This document shows, one piece after another, positions 50,542-59,564 of a stretch of DNA of 64,000 bases (positions are counted from its first letter, which is position 1; each line of letters opens with the position of its first letter). Under the pieces are notes generated by a model that had not been told where the DNA came from, ran no database searches, and was given only the letters and a program-made list of their open reading frames with translations. Source of the stretch: Microtetraspora glauca (lineage in GTDB: Bacteria; Actinomycetota; Actinomycetes; Streptosporangiales; Streptosporangiaceae); the NCBI GenBank assembly GCA_001570385.1, contig BBYL01000007.1, positions 496,001 through 560,000 on the forward strand, given 5' to 3'. A program made the position numbers and the translations under genes.

Positions 50542-52503
50542 ATGCCGAACGTCGCGCCGCTCGGACCGGGGGACCCGCCCCGGCTCGGGCCGTTCGTGCT
50601 GTCCGGCCGCGTCGGCGAAGGCGGCCAGGGCGTGGTCTATCTGGGAAGAAACGACGCGGGAGAGCACGCGGCGATCAAGCTGCTGCACGTCAAGTTCACC
50701 GGCGACACCATGGCCAGATCCAGGTTCGCCCGGGAGCTCCGGGCCGCCCAGCGGGTGGCCAGCTTCTGCACGGCCCGGGTGATCGCGGCCGACCTCGAAG
50801 GCGACACGCCGTACATCGCGAGCGAGTACATCGACGGGCGGTCCCTGCGCGAGGCGGTGGAGGAGAGCGGGCCGATCACCGGGGCCGCGCTGGAGCGGCT
50901 CGCGGTGGGCACGGCGACCGCGCTGACGGCGATCCACCACGCGGGGATCGTGCACCGGGACTTCAAGCCGGACAACGTGCTGCTCGCCCCTGACGGGCCG
51001 CGCGTGGTCGACTTCGGCATCGCCCGGATCATCGACTCGACCGGCACGATCACCAGCCGGGCGATCGGCACGCCCGCCTACATGGCCCCGGAGCAGATCT
51101 CGGGTGACAAGGTGGGCCCGCCCTCGGACGTGTTCGCCTGGGCGTCGACCATCGCGTACGCGGCGACGGGCACGGCGGCGTTCGGCGGAGACTCGATCGC
51201 GGTCGTGCTGAACCGCGTGCTCAACCACGACATCGACGTGAGCATGCTGCCCGAGCCGCTTCGCGGCGTGGTGCGCTCCTGCCTGAACAAGGCCCCCGCC
51301 GCCCGGCCGACCGCCGACAACATCCTGCTGCGCCTGCTCGGCCGTACCGAGTCGGGCGACGCGTCCACGGTGGTGTTGTCAGAAGGGGCTCACGCCGCCA
51401 GCCCGGAGGCGGCGGACGCCACCCGTGCCATGCGCCTGCCCCAGGGACAGGCGACGCGCCAGACGGCGGCACAGGGCTCCGGGGCACGCGGTGTGCCGCC
51501 GCTGGGCGTGGACCCGCGGCAGGTGAGGCCAGGGGGCGGGGAAACCCTCGACGCGGGTTCTCCGGAGCCGCCACAGGGCGGAGGACGGCGTCGCGGGGGC
51601 CGGGTCGTCGCCGCCGTCATGGCCGTGGTCGCCGCCGTGGCCGCGGGCGGAGCGCTGGCCGCCACGCGCCTGGGAGGCGACACGGCGGACCCGACGGTGA
51701 CCAGCCGGGCGAGCGTGCCGGGGAAGACGCCCCGGTCGTCCACTCCCACCTACTCCACGGTCGTGGACAAGGCGCAGCGGACCCGGAGGCTCACGATCGG
51801 TGTGAAGGGTGACCTGCCCGGCATCGGCCTCGCACCGAACGGCGGCGCCTTCACCGGGTTCGACGTGGACGTGGCGACGTATGTCGCGGCCAAGATGGGC
51901 GTTCCCGCGAGCGGGATCACATTCCGGAGGATCGGCAGGGGCGATCGGGCGACGGCGCTCACCAGCGGTGACGTCGATCTGGTCTTCGCCACCTACGCGT
52001 ACGACGACAACAAGGGGGACGACGTCGGCTTCGCCGGGCCCTACTACGTCGCGCACACCGACGTGCTGGTGGCGAAGGGGTCGCCGATCAGGCGGCTCGG
52101 CGACATGGAGGGCAGGCGCATGTGCGCTCCGCTGGGCAGCGGGGCCGTCGCCCTGATCCAGGACAGGGTGAACGTGGAGCCGGTCCCGGCGGACAACTAC
52201 GCGGCGTGCATGGATCTGCTGGTCGCGGGCAAGGTGGACGCCGTCCCCGGCGACGACCTCATCCTCGCCGGATTCGCGAACCGGGTGCCCAACCTCCGGC
52301 TCACCGTGCTCGGCCTCAAGCTGACCGACCAGCGTTACTCCGTGGGGATGCCCAAGGGGAACGCGCGGACATGCGAGGCCGTCCACGGCGCGATCTCCCG
52401 CATGTACGCCGACGGCACCATGAAGCAGCTGCTCAAGCGGCACTTCGGGAACGTCGACTTCGACCCCGAGGACGACCTTCCCGCCATGCTCACCTGCGGC
52501 TAG
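50542..52503 (+). CDS. Ser/Thr protein kinase fused to an extracellular solute-binding domain
   Basis: A 653-aa receptor kinase. The cytoplasmic kinase has G-E-G-G-Q-G-V (25-31), catalytic Lys46, H-R-D-F-K-P-D-N (138-145), D-F-G (157-159) and G-T-P-A-Y-M-A-P-E. A Pro/Gly-rich juxtamembrane linker and one helix (about 355-378) follow. The outer part (about 417-653) is a family 3 solute-binding domain: L-T-I-G-V-K-G-D-L-P-G, F-D-V-D-V-A, G-D-V-D-L-V-F-A-T-Y and G-P-Y-Y-V. Such domains usually bind amino acids such as glutamate or glutamine. The design implies direct ligand control of phosphorylation, with no transporter attached. The gene follows icd by 277 bp. Confidence 0.93.
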   Translation: MPNVAPLGPGDPPRLGPFVLSGRVGEGGQGVVYLGRNDAGEHAAIKLLHVKFTGDTMARSRFARELRAAQRVASFCTARVIAADLEGDTPYIASEYIDGRSLREAVEESGPITGAALERLAVGTATALTAIHHAGIVHRDFKPDNVLLAPDGPRVVDFGIARIIDSTGTITSRAIGTPAYMAPEQISGDKVGPPSDVFAWASTIAYAATGTAAFGGDSIAVVLNRVLNHDIDVSMLPEPLRGVVRSCLNKAPAARPTADNILLRLLGRTESGDASTVVLSEGAHAASPEAADATRAMRLPQGQATRQTAAQGSGARGVPPLGVDPRQVRPGGGETLDAGSPEPPQGGGRRRGGRVVAAVMAVVAAVAAGGALAATRLGGDTADPTVTSRASVPGKTPRSSTPTYSTVVDKAQRTRRLTIGVKGDLPGIGLAPNGGAFTGFDVDVATYVAAKMGVPASGITFRRIGRGDRATALTSGDVDLVFATYAYDDNKGDDVGFAGPYYVAHTDVLVAKGSPIRRLGDMEGRRMCAPLGSGAVALIQDRVNVEPVPADNYAACMDLLVAGKVDAVPGDDLILAGFANRVPNLRLTVLGLKLTDQRYSVGMPKGNARTCEAVHGAISRMYADGTMKQLLKRHFGNVDFDPEDDLPAMLTCG

Positions 52504-53018
52504 ACGGCGCCTCCGGAAGCCTTGAGGTCGGCGATGGAGTCGGTGGCCCACCCCACGGCCATCCGGGCCTGCCGGATGCCGAGGTCCAGCGCGTACTTGC
52601 CGTATCCCTTCTTCGACCTGAGATCGCCGAGTCGCTCCAGCTCGCGGAGCCTTTCCTCGAACGTCGCCTTCATGCGTTCCAGTACGGCGAGCGCCTCCTC
52701 CGGCTCCAGCAGCGGGGCGAGGAACGCCTGGAGCGCGATCTCGCTGCGCGGCACGGCCGAGGGGCTGTGCCCGACGAGCCAGCGGTGCAGCGCGTCGCGG
52801 CCGTCCGGCGTGATCGTGTAGATCTTCCGGCCCCGGGCGCCCTCGGCCTCGACCGTGATCAGCCCGTCGGCCGCCATCTTGGCCAGCTCGGGATAGATCT
52901 GGCTGTGCCCGGCCTGCCACACGTGGGCGAGTGACGTCTCGAACTTCTTGGTCAGGTCGTACCCGCTGGCCGGGCCGGAGGCCGACAGCAGGCCGAGGAG
53001 TGCGATCCGCAGGGACAT
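52500..53018 (-). CDS. PadR family transcriptional regulator
   Basis: A 172-aa PadR repressor: an N-terminal winged helix (S-L-R-I-A-L-L-G-L-L-S-A, G-Y-D-L-T-K-K-F, W-Q-A-G-H-S-Q-I-Y-P-E-L) and a C-terminal coiled-coil dimerisation domain. PadR proteins usually repress a neighbouring transporter or detoxification gene and are released by aromatic ligands. ATG 53018 is preceded at six bases by TATAGT, so the mRNA is leaderless; a longer in-frame form from 53045 would start upstream of that promoter. It diverges from an MFS gene, and two ATGT-N8-ACAT operators lie between them. Its end overlaps the kinase gene by 4 bp. Confidence 0.93.
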   Translation of the reverse strand: MSLRIALLGLLSASGPASGYDLTKKFETSLAHVWQAGHSQIYPELAKMAADGLITVEAEGARGRKIYTITPDGRDALHRWLVGHSPSAVPRSEIALQAFLAPLLEPEEALAVLERMKATFEERLRELERLGDLRSKKGYGKYALDLGIRQARMAVGWATDSIADLKASGGAV

Positions 53019-53024
53019 GCGCCC

Positions 53025-53030
53025 ACTATA
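53025..53030 (-). promoter_or_regulatory. Leaderless -10 element (TATAGT) of padR
   Basis: TATAGT on the minus strand lies six bases before the padR ATG, with the PadR operators close upstream. Confidence 0.7.
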
Positions 53031-53038
53031 GCTGCGCA

Positions 53039-53075
53039 TTGACATGTCAGAAGTTACATGTCATTTTCAACATGT
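53039..53075. promoter_or_regulatory. Tandem PadR operators overlapping the MFS -35
   Basis: ACATGT occurs three times at exact 14-bp steps (53042, 53056, 53070), giving two overlapping ATGT-N8-ACAT elements, the classic PadR operator. The first overlaps TTGACA (53039-53044), a perfect -35 for the MFS gene, so bound PadR would block polymerase. Confidence 0.82.
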
Positions 53076-53085
53076 GAAGACAGAC

Positions 53086-54525
53086 ATGAACAAGAACGGG
53101 CTCCTCCTGTTCGCCGTGCTGGGCGGCATGTTCCTCGCCATGCTCGACCAGACGATCGTGGGCACGGCGCTGCCCCGGATCACCGCCGAGCTGGGCGGCG
53201 CCCGGCTCTACACCTGGGTCGTGACCGCGTACCTGCTCACGTCCACCGTGACCGTCCCGCTGTACGGCCGGCTCTCCGACGCGTACGGCAGGAAGCCGCT
53301 GCTCCTGGTCGGTGTGACGATCTTCCTCGCGGGCTCCGCCCTGAGCGGGGTGGCTCAGGACATGGGCCAGCTGATCGCGTTCCGCGGGCTCCAGGGCCTC
53401 GGCGCGGGCGCGCTGCTGCCGCTCTCCCTGGCCCTGGTCGTCGATCTATTCCCGCCGGAGCGCAGCGGCCGGGTGCAGGGGGCGCTCGGCGGCGTGATGG
53501 CGCTGAGCTACATCGCGGGGCCGTTCCTCGGCGGCCTGTTCACCGACCACGCGAGCTGGCGCTGGGCCTTCTACGTCAACGTCCCCATCGGGCTCGTGCT
53601 GATCGCGATCATCTGGTTCCGGCTGCCGCACCGTCCCGGCGACGCGGGCGGGGCGCGCCCCGACTACCTCGGCATCGCGGTCTTCACCGCCGCCATCAGC
53701 GCGCTGCTCGTCGGCCTGACCGAGAAGGGCGTCGACGGCAACTCCTGGACGAGCGTCCCCGTCGTCGGCCCCATCGCCGCGGCCGCCGTCCTGATCGCTC
53801 TGTTCGTCCTGGTCGAGCGGCGGGCCGCGCAGCCGATCGTGCCGCTGCACCTGTTCGCCAACCGGACCTACACCCTGGTCAACGTGGCCTCGTTCGCCAC
53901 CGCCTCCTGCATGTACGCCGGCGTGGTCTTCCTGCCGCGTTACTTCCAGGAGGCACAGGGAGAGAGCGCCACCTCCTCGGGCCTGCGCATCTACCCGCTG
54001 ATGCTGGCCATGGTCGTGGGCAGCGCCGTCACCGGCGCGCTCATCTCGCGCAGCGGCCGCTACAAGCCGTGGCTGGTGATCGCGCCGTTCTTCCTCATCG
54101 CGGGGACCGTGCTCTGCGTGAACGTGGCCGTGGACTCGCCGGCGCTCGCGCTCGCGGGCTGGATGGCGCTCATCGGTCTCGGCATGGGCCCGATGTTGTC
54201 CGGGCTCACCGTGGCCATCCAGAGGGCCGTGCCTCCGCGGTTCATCGGTACGGCCAGCGCCAACCTGACCTTCTTCCGGCAGATCGGCGGGTCCGTCGCC
54301 CTCGCGGTCGGCGGCACGGCCTACGGCTCGGTCGTCGCCCGCGAGGCGCCGCTCTCCGGCCTGCCCGCCGCGCACGCCGCCGCGAGCGCAACCGTCATCC
54401 CCTGGCTCGGCGTCGTCGGCGCGGTCGTCGCCCTCGTCGCGCTCGCCCTGATGCCCGACCGCAGGATCGACCCCGCCGAGGCCGTACGCGGGACCGAGGA
54501 GGCGGCGTTCGCGCAGGCGGGATGA
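53086..54525 (+). CDS. MFS multidrug efflux transporter (DHA2, EmrB/QacA-like)
   Basis: A 479-aa transporter with about fourteen helices, of the drug:H+ antiporter-2 family. The start reads F-L-A-M-L-D-Q-T-I-V-G-T-A-L-P-R-I. Motif A is G-R-L-S-D-A-Y-G-R-K-P, and motif C-like sequence lies in helix 5 (G-P-F-L-G-G-L). ATG 53086 is preferred; an earlier in-frame ATG would lie inside the operator. It is probably repressed by the divergent PadR protein and exports that regulator's ligand or a related toxic compound. Confidence 0.93.
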   Translation: MNKNGLLLFAVLGGMFLAMLDQTIVGTALPRITAELGGARLYTWVVTAYLLTSTVTVPLYGRLSDAYGRKPLLLVGVTIFLAGSALSGVAQDMGQLIAFRGLQGLGAGALLPLSLALVVDLFPPERSGRVQGALGGVMALSYIAGPFLGGLFTDHASWRWAFYVNVPIGLVLIAIIWFRLPHRPGDAGGARPDYLGIAVFTAAISALLVGLTEKGVDGNSWTSVPVVGPIAAAAVLIALFVLVERRAAQPIVPLHLFANRTYTLVNVASFATASCMYAGVVFLPRYFQEAQGESATSSGLRIYPLMLAMVVGSAVTGALISRSGRYKPWLVIAPFFLIAGTVLCVNVAVDSPALALAGWMALIGLGMGPMLSGLTVAIQRAVPPRFIGTASANLTFFRQIGGSVALAVGGTAYGSVVAREAPLSGLPAAHAAASATVIPWLGVVGAVVALVALALMPDRRIDPAEAVRGTEEAAFAQAG

Positions 54526-54617
54526 TGTGGGCGACCTCCGCCCGGGACGGCGTGTCGGGGCGCCGCGTGCCAGCGGTACCCCATTGAATTGATCTCTAAC
54601 GTTTCGGGGGAGCACGA

Positions 54618-55787
54618 ATGGGTCGTCGGGTCATCATGGTCGTCGCGGGTCTCGCCTGCCTGATCGCCGCCGGAGCGCCACGCGCCGCGCTCGCGTCGGA
54701 CCAGTGGGGCGGAGCGGATCTCGGTGTCGAGATCTCGGCGTCGCCCAGGGTCGCCCAACCGGGCCAACCGCTGGTCTACGACGTGCGGGTGCACAACAAC
54801 GGCCCGGGTGACGCGGTGCTCCCGGTGCTCACGATCCGGCTCCCCAGGGACGTCAAGGTCATCAACGTCAACGTGGCGGAATGCCGGGCCGGGCGCGGCA
54901 CCAACGAGATCATCTGCCGTTCGCCCGGCGATGTGCTCGCGACCGGCAGCGGTGGAGTGACGGTCACCGGCCTGGTACGGCCGGCCGCGCACGGCACCCT
55001 CCGCGCCCAGGCGGAGCTCTCCTCCGAGATCGTCGATCCCCATCAGGAGGACAACACCGCGGAGACGGTCACCCAGGTCGCCGAGGGGGCCGACCTGGCC
55101 GTCCGGCTCGCACCCACCGCGCGTACGGCCGTGCCGGGCGAGCCGTTCACCATGAAGGCCACCGTGCGCAACCGGGGGCCGGAGGTGGTGCGGGACGCCT
55201 ACGTGTTCTTCCAGCCGGCGCGGGCCCACTTCCTGTCCGCGGCGGGCGCGCGCTGCCAGGGCGCGGCGGGCTACGTCGGCTGCGCGCTGCCTCCGATCAG
55301 GTCGGGAGCCCGGAACCTGGTCGAGTTGATGTTCCGGGTGCCGCAGCGGGTCACCCGACCGATCGGCGCGCGGGCCACGGTCTACTCGCGCCAGGTGGGC
55401 GACCGGCGACCGGCCAACAACGAGGCGGTCATGCGGGTCGCCATGGCGACCGGCTCGGGCGGGGTGACCGCTGCCGGGCCCGCGGGCTACGGGGCGGGCC
55501 ACACGCGGCCGGCGGGCTACCCGGGCCTCGCGGGCCACGCGGAGTCCGCAGGTCAAGCAGGGCAGGTGGGCGCCGCGGGGTCGCCGGGTTCCACGGGGCG
55601 CATCGGTTCAGTGGGACGTGCAGACCGGGGCCGCGGTCGTGGACATGCGCTGGGGCGTGACACCCGCCGGGGGGCCGCCGGTGGCGAACACCACGCCGGC
55701 GGCGGCCGCCAGGCTGCCGAGCAGGACGAGAGCCACCAGCGCGGCCCGTATGACCAGCGGGGAAAGCCCGTCCACTCGCACACATGA
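54618..55787 (+). CDS. Secreted DUF11 repeat protein with disordered tail
   Basis: A 389-aa exported protein with a Sec signal (cleavage near A-L-A-S) and two DUF11-like immunoglobulin-fold modules, at about 35-130 and 155-270. Each module carries N-N-G-P-G-D- or N-R-G-P-E-type motifs and a pair of cysteines. ATG 54618 follows GGGGGAG. After about residue 275 the sequence becomes a Gly/Ala-rich, collagen-like tail. The last 60 residues overlap a plausible membrane-protein frame on the other strand, so the true C-terminus is uncertain. There is no sorting signal or transmembrane anchor. Confidence 0.75.
   Translation: MGRRVIMVVAGLACLIAAGAPRAALASDQWGGADLGVEISASPRVAQPGQPLVYDVRVHNNGPGDAVLPVLTIRLPRDVKVINVNVAECRAGRGTNEIICRSPGDVLATGSGGVTVTGLVRPAAHGTLRAQAELSSEIVDPHQEDNTAETVTQVAEGADLAVRLAPTARTAVPGEPFTMKATVRNRGPEVVRDAYVFFQPARAHFLSAAGARCQGAAGYVGCALPPIRSGARNLVELMFRVPQRVTRPIGARATVYSRQVGDRRPANNEAVMRVAMATGSGGVTAAGPAGYGAGHTRPAGYPGLAGHAESAGQAGQVGAAGSPGSTGRIGSVGRADRGRGRGHALGRDTRRGAAGGEHHAGGGRQAAEQDESHQRGPYDQRGKPVHSHT
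55608..55781 (-). CDS. Possible small single-helix membrane protein, antisense to the DUF11 tail
   Basis: A 57-residue frame with a charged start, one strong hydrophobic helix (P-L-V-I-R-A-A-L-V-A-L-V-L-L) and a polar tail. Third codon positions are almost all G or C, more so than in the overlapping plus-strand tail, which favours real coding here. It lies 41 bp downstream of galE on the same strand and could be read from that transcript. GTG 55781 has only a weak ribosome binding site. No family was recognised. Confidence 0.45.
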   Translation of the reverse strand: MRVDGLSPLVIRAALVALVLLGSLAAAAGVVFATGGPPAGVTPQRMSTTAAPVCTSH

Positions 55788-55821
55788 GATCCCATCACAA
55801 TTCACCGATCGAATCCGGGTT

Positions 55822-56769
55822 TTACGACCGGAGGGCGGTCCATGCATCCCGGACGATCGTGTGCAACGACGTGTGATCGGGCTTCCAGCCGAGCTCCCGC
55901 TGGATCTTCTCGGACGAGGCGACCAGCACGGCCGGGTCGCCCGGCCGCCGGGGGCCGACCTCGACGGGGATCTCGTGCCCGGTGACCTCACGGCACACGT
56001 CGATGACCTCGCGCACCGAGAAACCGGCGCCGTTGCCCAGGTTGTAGACGGTGTGCGTACCGGCCGCGCAGGCGTCCAGGGCGAGCAGGTGCGCGCGGGC
56101 GAGGTCGGTGACGTGGACGTAGTCGCGGACGCAGGTCCCGTCCGCGGTCGGGTAGTCGGTGCCGAACACGTTGATCGACTCCCGCTCGCCGAGCGCCACC
56201 TTGAGGATGTTCGGGATCAGGTGCGTCTCGGCCGCGTGGCGCTCGCGGAAGCGGCCGTACGCGCCCGCGACGTTGAAGTAGCGCATGCTGACCGCGGCCA
56301 GGCCGTACAGGCCGGCGAAGGCGGAAAGCGCGGTGTCGACGGCGAGCTTCGACGCGCCGTAGGGGTTGGTCGGCCTGGTCGGGGCCGTCTCCGGGATCGG
56401 CGTGCTCTCCGGCTCGCCGTACGTCGCGGCCGTGGAGGAGAAGACGATCCGGCCGACGCCCGCCCGCCGCATCGCCTCCAGGAGGGCGAGGGTGCCGCCG
56501 AGGTTGTGCGACCAGTACAGCCCGGGCCGGTCCACGGACTCGCCGACGAGGGACTTGGCGGCGAAGTGCAGCACGCCGTCGAACCCTTCTTTCAGCAGGT
56601 CACCGGCTTCGGTGATCGACCCCTCGACGAACCGCGCGCCGTCGGGGACCGCGTCGGCGTGACCGGTCGACAGGTCGTCGAGCACCGTGACGTCGTGCCC
56701 GGCCTCGACGAGCAGCGCCGCCACGACGCTGCCGATGTACCCCGCGCCACCCGTGACCATCAGCCGCAT
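55822..56769 (-). CDS. galE: UDP-glucose 4-epimerase
   Basis: Interconverts UDP-glucose and UDP-galactose, supplying sugar donors for wall glycans. The NAD loop T-G-G-A-G-Y-I-G spans residues 6-13, Ser111-Ser112-Thr113 supplies the catalytic hydroxyl, and Tyr137 and Lys141 are the Y-x3-K pair. At 315 aa it is a short but complete member. ATG 56769 follows AGGAG. It diverges from the CNNM gene. Confidence 0.95.
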   Translation of the reverse strand: MRLMVTGGAGYIGSVVAALLVEAGHDVTVLDDLSTGHADAVPDGARFVEGSITEAGDLLKEGFDGVLHFAAKSLVGESVDRPGLYWSHNLGGTLALLEAMRRAGVGRIVFSSTAATYGEPESTPIPETAPTRPTNPYGASKLAVDTALSAFAGLYGLAAVSMRYFNVAGAYGRFRERHAAETHLIPNILKVALGERESINVFGTDYPTADGTCVRDYVHVTDLARAHLLALDACAAGTHTVYNLGNGAGFSVREVIDVCREVTGHEIPVEVGPRRPGDPAVLVASSEKIQRELGWKPDHTSLHTIVRDAWTALRS

Positions 56770-57157
56770 TGTTTGCTCCTGATTGAGTTTGTTGGATTAT
56801 GTACGACCTCGCCCAGCTTACGGGGTGGAGATGAGGCGCGGGTTAAACGCCAGGCAGTAGGGTGACCCGATCAGCACCGTGCGAACGGATCGAAGGCGTG
56901 AGCGAGACTAGTGCCCCTCCCGTCAATCTTTGCCCCGTCGCGTCGCCCAGGGAGGCACCTCGCCGACCTGCTCCTCGCAGGCTCGGAGTTTCCGCGGGGC
57001 CCGGGAATGTCGGCCGTAGGCTCCGCTACGGCCTCTTCCTCCGCCTTGCGACGCACCACCCCGGACACCGCTCCTTTCGGGCAAACCTTGCCGGTCACGG
57101 CACCAGCGAGCGGACCGGCGAGCACGGGTGCCGCGCCCATGCCCGCGAGGAGCGGCC
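56770..57157. other. Intergenic region between galE and the CNNM gene
   Basis: No gene is supported; open frames here have non-coding composition. A perfect hairpin GGCCGTAG-N6-CTACGGCC (57012-57033) and a smaller CCTGC-N5-GCAGG lie in the leader of the plus-strand gene. A possible -10 (TAGGGT) lies near 56856. Metal-responsive leaders are common before such transporters, but no known riboswitch consensus was matched. Confidence 0.5.
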
Positions 57158-58465
57158 GTGAGCGTCGCGGTGAGCATCCCCCTTGTCCTGATGTTCATCC
57201 TGATCTGCGGATTCTTCGCGGCGGCGGAGATGGCCATGGTCACCCTGCGCGAGAGCCAGATACGCAGGTTGAGTCAGACGGGGCGCAGGGGCGCGCGGGT
57301 GCAGAAGCTCGCGCGGGATCCCAACCGCTTCCTGTCCGCCGTCCAGGTCGGCGTGACGGTCGCGACGGTCCTGTCCGCCGCGCTCGGCGCGGACACGCTC
57401 GCGGACCGGCTCGAACCGGTCCTCGAAGGCTGGGGGCTGTCCGCGAGGGTCGCCGCGCCGGTCGCGTTCGGGCTGGTCACGCTGGCCATCTCGTACGTCA
57501 CGCTGGTGTTCGGCGAGCTCGCGCCCAAACGATTCGCGCGGCAGCGGGCCGAGGGCATGTCCCTCATGGTCGCGCCGATGCTCGACCTGATCGCGACCCT
57601 GTCCCGGCCGGTGATCTGGCTGCTGTCCGTGTCGACCAACGGCGTGGTCCGTCTGCTCGGCGGCAATCCCTCGGCCGACCGCGCCGCGATGACCACCGAG
57701 GAACTGCGCGACATCATCGTGGGCCACAAGGAGCTCACCCAGGACGAGCGCAACGTGATCGCCGAGGTGTTCACGGCGGGCAAGCGCCGGCTCAGAGAGG
57801 TCCTGCTGCCCCGCACCGAGGTCGAGTTCATGGCCGCGGACACGCCGCTCGCCGAGGCGGCGGTGCTCGCGGCGACGATGCCGCACTCCCGTTTCCCCGT
57901 CTATCGCGACTCCTATGACGACATCATCGGATTCGTGCACGTACGGGATCTGCTCGACCCCGTGTTGACCGGGCGCATCGAGCCCATCAGCGAACTCGTG
58001 CCGATCAGGCCGGTCAAGCTGGTGCCCGCCACCAAGCGCGTGCTGCCGACACTCGCCGAGATGCGGGACGAGGGACACCACCTGGCGATCGTCGTGGACG
58101 AGTACGGCGGCACCCGCGGCATCGTGACACTGGAGGACCTGGTCGAGGAGCTCGTCGGCGATATCCGCGACGAGTACGACGAGGCCGGGAGGTCCGTGCG
58201 CGTCGTCGCCGGGGTCATCGAGATCGAGGGCCTGGTCAACCTGAACGACTTCGCCTCCGAGACCGGCATCAGGCTCCCGGAGGGCCCCTACGAGACGCTC
58301 GGCGGCTATGTCATGGCGGCGCTCGGGCACCTGCCGCAGATCGGGGAGACCGCGGAGGCGCCGGGGGCCAGGCTGACCGTGACGGAGATGGACGGCCGGC
58401 GGGTCTCCCGCGTGCGCGTGATCCGCACCCCCACCACCGTGGACGCGCCCGGAACGGAGGAGTGA
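57158..58465 (+). CDS. CNNM/CorC family transporter (hemolysin-like, DUF21-CBS-CorC)
   Basis: A 435-aa membrane protein. The DUF21 domain has four helices (about 1-190, with F-F-A-A-A-E-M-A and the G-E-L-A-P-K motif). A pair of CBS domains (about 205-330, with D-E-Y-G-G-T-R-G-I-V-T-L-E-D-L-V-E-E) and a C-terminal CorC/HlyC domain follow. The family is linked to magnesium or cobalt efflux in bacteria. GTG 57158 follows GAGGAG. A structured 388-bp leader precedes it. Confidence 0.93.
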   Translation: MSVAVSIPLVLMFILICGFFAAAEMAMVTLRESQIRRLSQTGRRGARVQKLARDPNRFLSAVQVGVTVATVLSAALGADTLADRLEPVLEGWGLSARVAAPVAFGLVTLAISYVTLVFGELAPKRFARQRAEGMSLMVAPMLDLIATLSRPVIWLLSVSTNGVVRLLGGNPSADRAAMTTEELRDIIVGHKELTQDERNVIAEVFTAGKRRLREVLLPRTEVEFMAADTPLAEAAVLAATMPHSRFPVYRDSYDDIIGFVHVRDLLDPVLTGRIEPISELVPIRPVKLVPATKRVLPTLAEMRDEGHHLAIVVDEYGGTRGIVTLEDLVEELVGDIRDEYDEAGRSVRVVAGVIEIEGLVNLNDFASETGIRLPEGPYETLGGYVMAALGHLPQIGETAEAPGARLTVTEMDGRRVSRVRVIRTPTTVDAPGTEE

Positions 58466-58508
58466 GCGTGTCACGGGCACGGTGGTTCTCCTGACAGAAT
58501 GAGGTGTT

Positions 58509-59516
58509 ATGGATCGTCCTCGCGTGCTCTCCGGAATCCAGCCCACCGCCGATTCCTTCCACCTCGGAAACTATCTCGGCGCGGTCCGGCAGTGGGTGGC
58601 GATGCAGGAGACCCATGAGGCGTTCTACTGCGTGGTCGACCTGCACGCGATCACCGTCAACCCGGCCCCGGAGGAGCTGCGTCGCCGCACCCGGATCGCC
58701 GCCGCGCAGCTGTTCGCGGTCGGGCTCGATCCCGAGCGCTGCACGGTCTTCGTCCAGAGCCACGTACGCGAGCACACCGAGCTGGCCTGGATGCTGAGCT
58801 GCCAGACCGGGATGGGCGAGGCCGCCCGGATGACCCAGTTCAAGGACAAGGCGGCCAAGTACGGCGAGAGCGCGGCCGGGGTCGGCCTGTTCACCTACCC
58901 GATCCTGATGGCCGCCGACATCCTGCTCTACCAGGCCGACCAGGTGCCGGTGGGCGTCGACCAGAAGCAGCACCTGGAGCTCACCCGCGACCTCGCGCAG
59001 CGGTTCAACAGCCGCTTCGGGCAGACGTTCAAGGTGCCCAACCCCTACATCCTCAAGGAGGTCGAGAAGATCACCGACCTCCAGGAGCCGACGGCCAAGA
59101 TGTCGAAGTCGTCGTCCAGCCCGCAGGGCATCCTCGACGTGCTGGAGCAGCCCGGTCCGCTCCGTAAGAAGGTCATGCGCGCGGTCACCGACACCGGCAC
59201 CGAGGTCCTCGCCGACGAGGAGAACAAGCCCGGCGTCACCAACCTGCTGCGCATCCAGTCGGCGCTGAGCGGCACCCCGATCCCCGAGCTCGAGGCGCGG
59301 TACGCCGGGCAGGGATACGGCACCTTCAAGAAGGACGTGGCCGAGCTGGTCGTCGACACGTTCACGCCGATCAGGGAGCGCACGGAGAAGCTGCTGGCCG
59401 ACGAGGCCGAGCTGGACAAGCTGCTCGCCGCCGGTGCCGAGCGCGCGCGCGAGGTGGCCCGCGAGACCATGGCCGAGGTGCGCGAGCGCATGGGGTTCCT
59501 GCCCACTTCCTCCTGA
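58509..59516 (+). CDS. trpS: Tryptophanyl-tRNA synthetase
   Basis: A class I aminoacyl-tRNA synthetase that charges tRNA-Trp. The HIGH-like motif is H-L-G-N (18-21), and K-M-S-K-S lies at 197-201 with the upstream P-T-A. The 335-aa length is standard. ATG 58509 is fixed by conservation; GAGGTG lies very close upstream and a weak CAGAAT -10 eight bases away, so initiation may be leaderless. It follows the CNNM gene by 43 bp. Confidence 0.97.
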   Translation: MDRPRVLSGIQPTADSFHLGNYLGAVRQWVAMQETHEAFYCVVDLHAITVNPAPEELRRRTRIAAAQLFAVGLDPERCTVFVQSHVREHTELAWMLSCQTGMGEAARMTQFKDKAAKYGESAAGVGLFTYPILMAADILLYQADQVPVGVDQKQHLELTRDLAQRFNSRFGQTFKVPNPYILKEVEKITDLQEPTAKMSKSSSSPQGILDVLEQPGPLRKKVMRAVTDTGTEVLADEENKPGVTNLLRIQSALSGTPIPELEARYAGQGYGTFKKDVAELVVDTFTPIRERTEKLLADEAELDKLLAAGAERAREVARETMAEVRERMGFLPTSS

Positions 59517-59564
59517 TCCGATTTCCAGGCGGCGGTCCGGGGCAGTCCTCCGGCGGGGGTGGTC

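Noticed and set aside
56862..57161. 99-codon plus-strand frame ahead of the CNNM gene
   Set aside because: Composition is Arg/Pro-rich shadow type, with no motif, and it runs into the real ribosome binding site.
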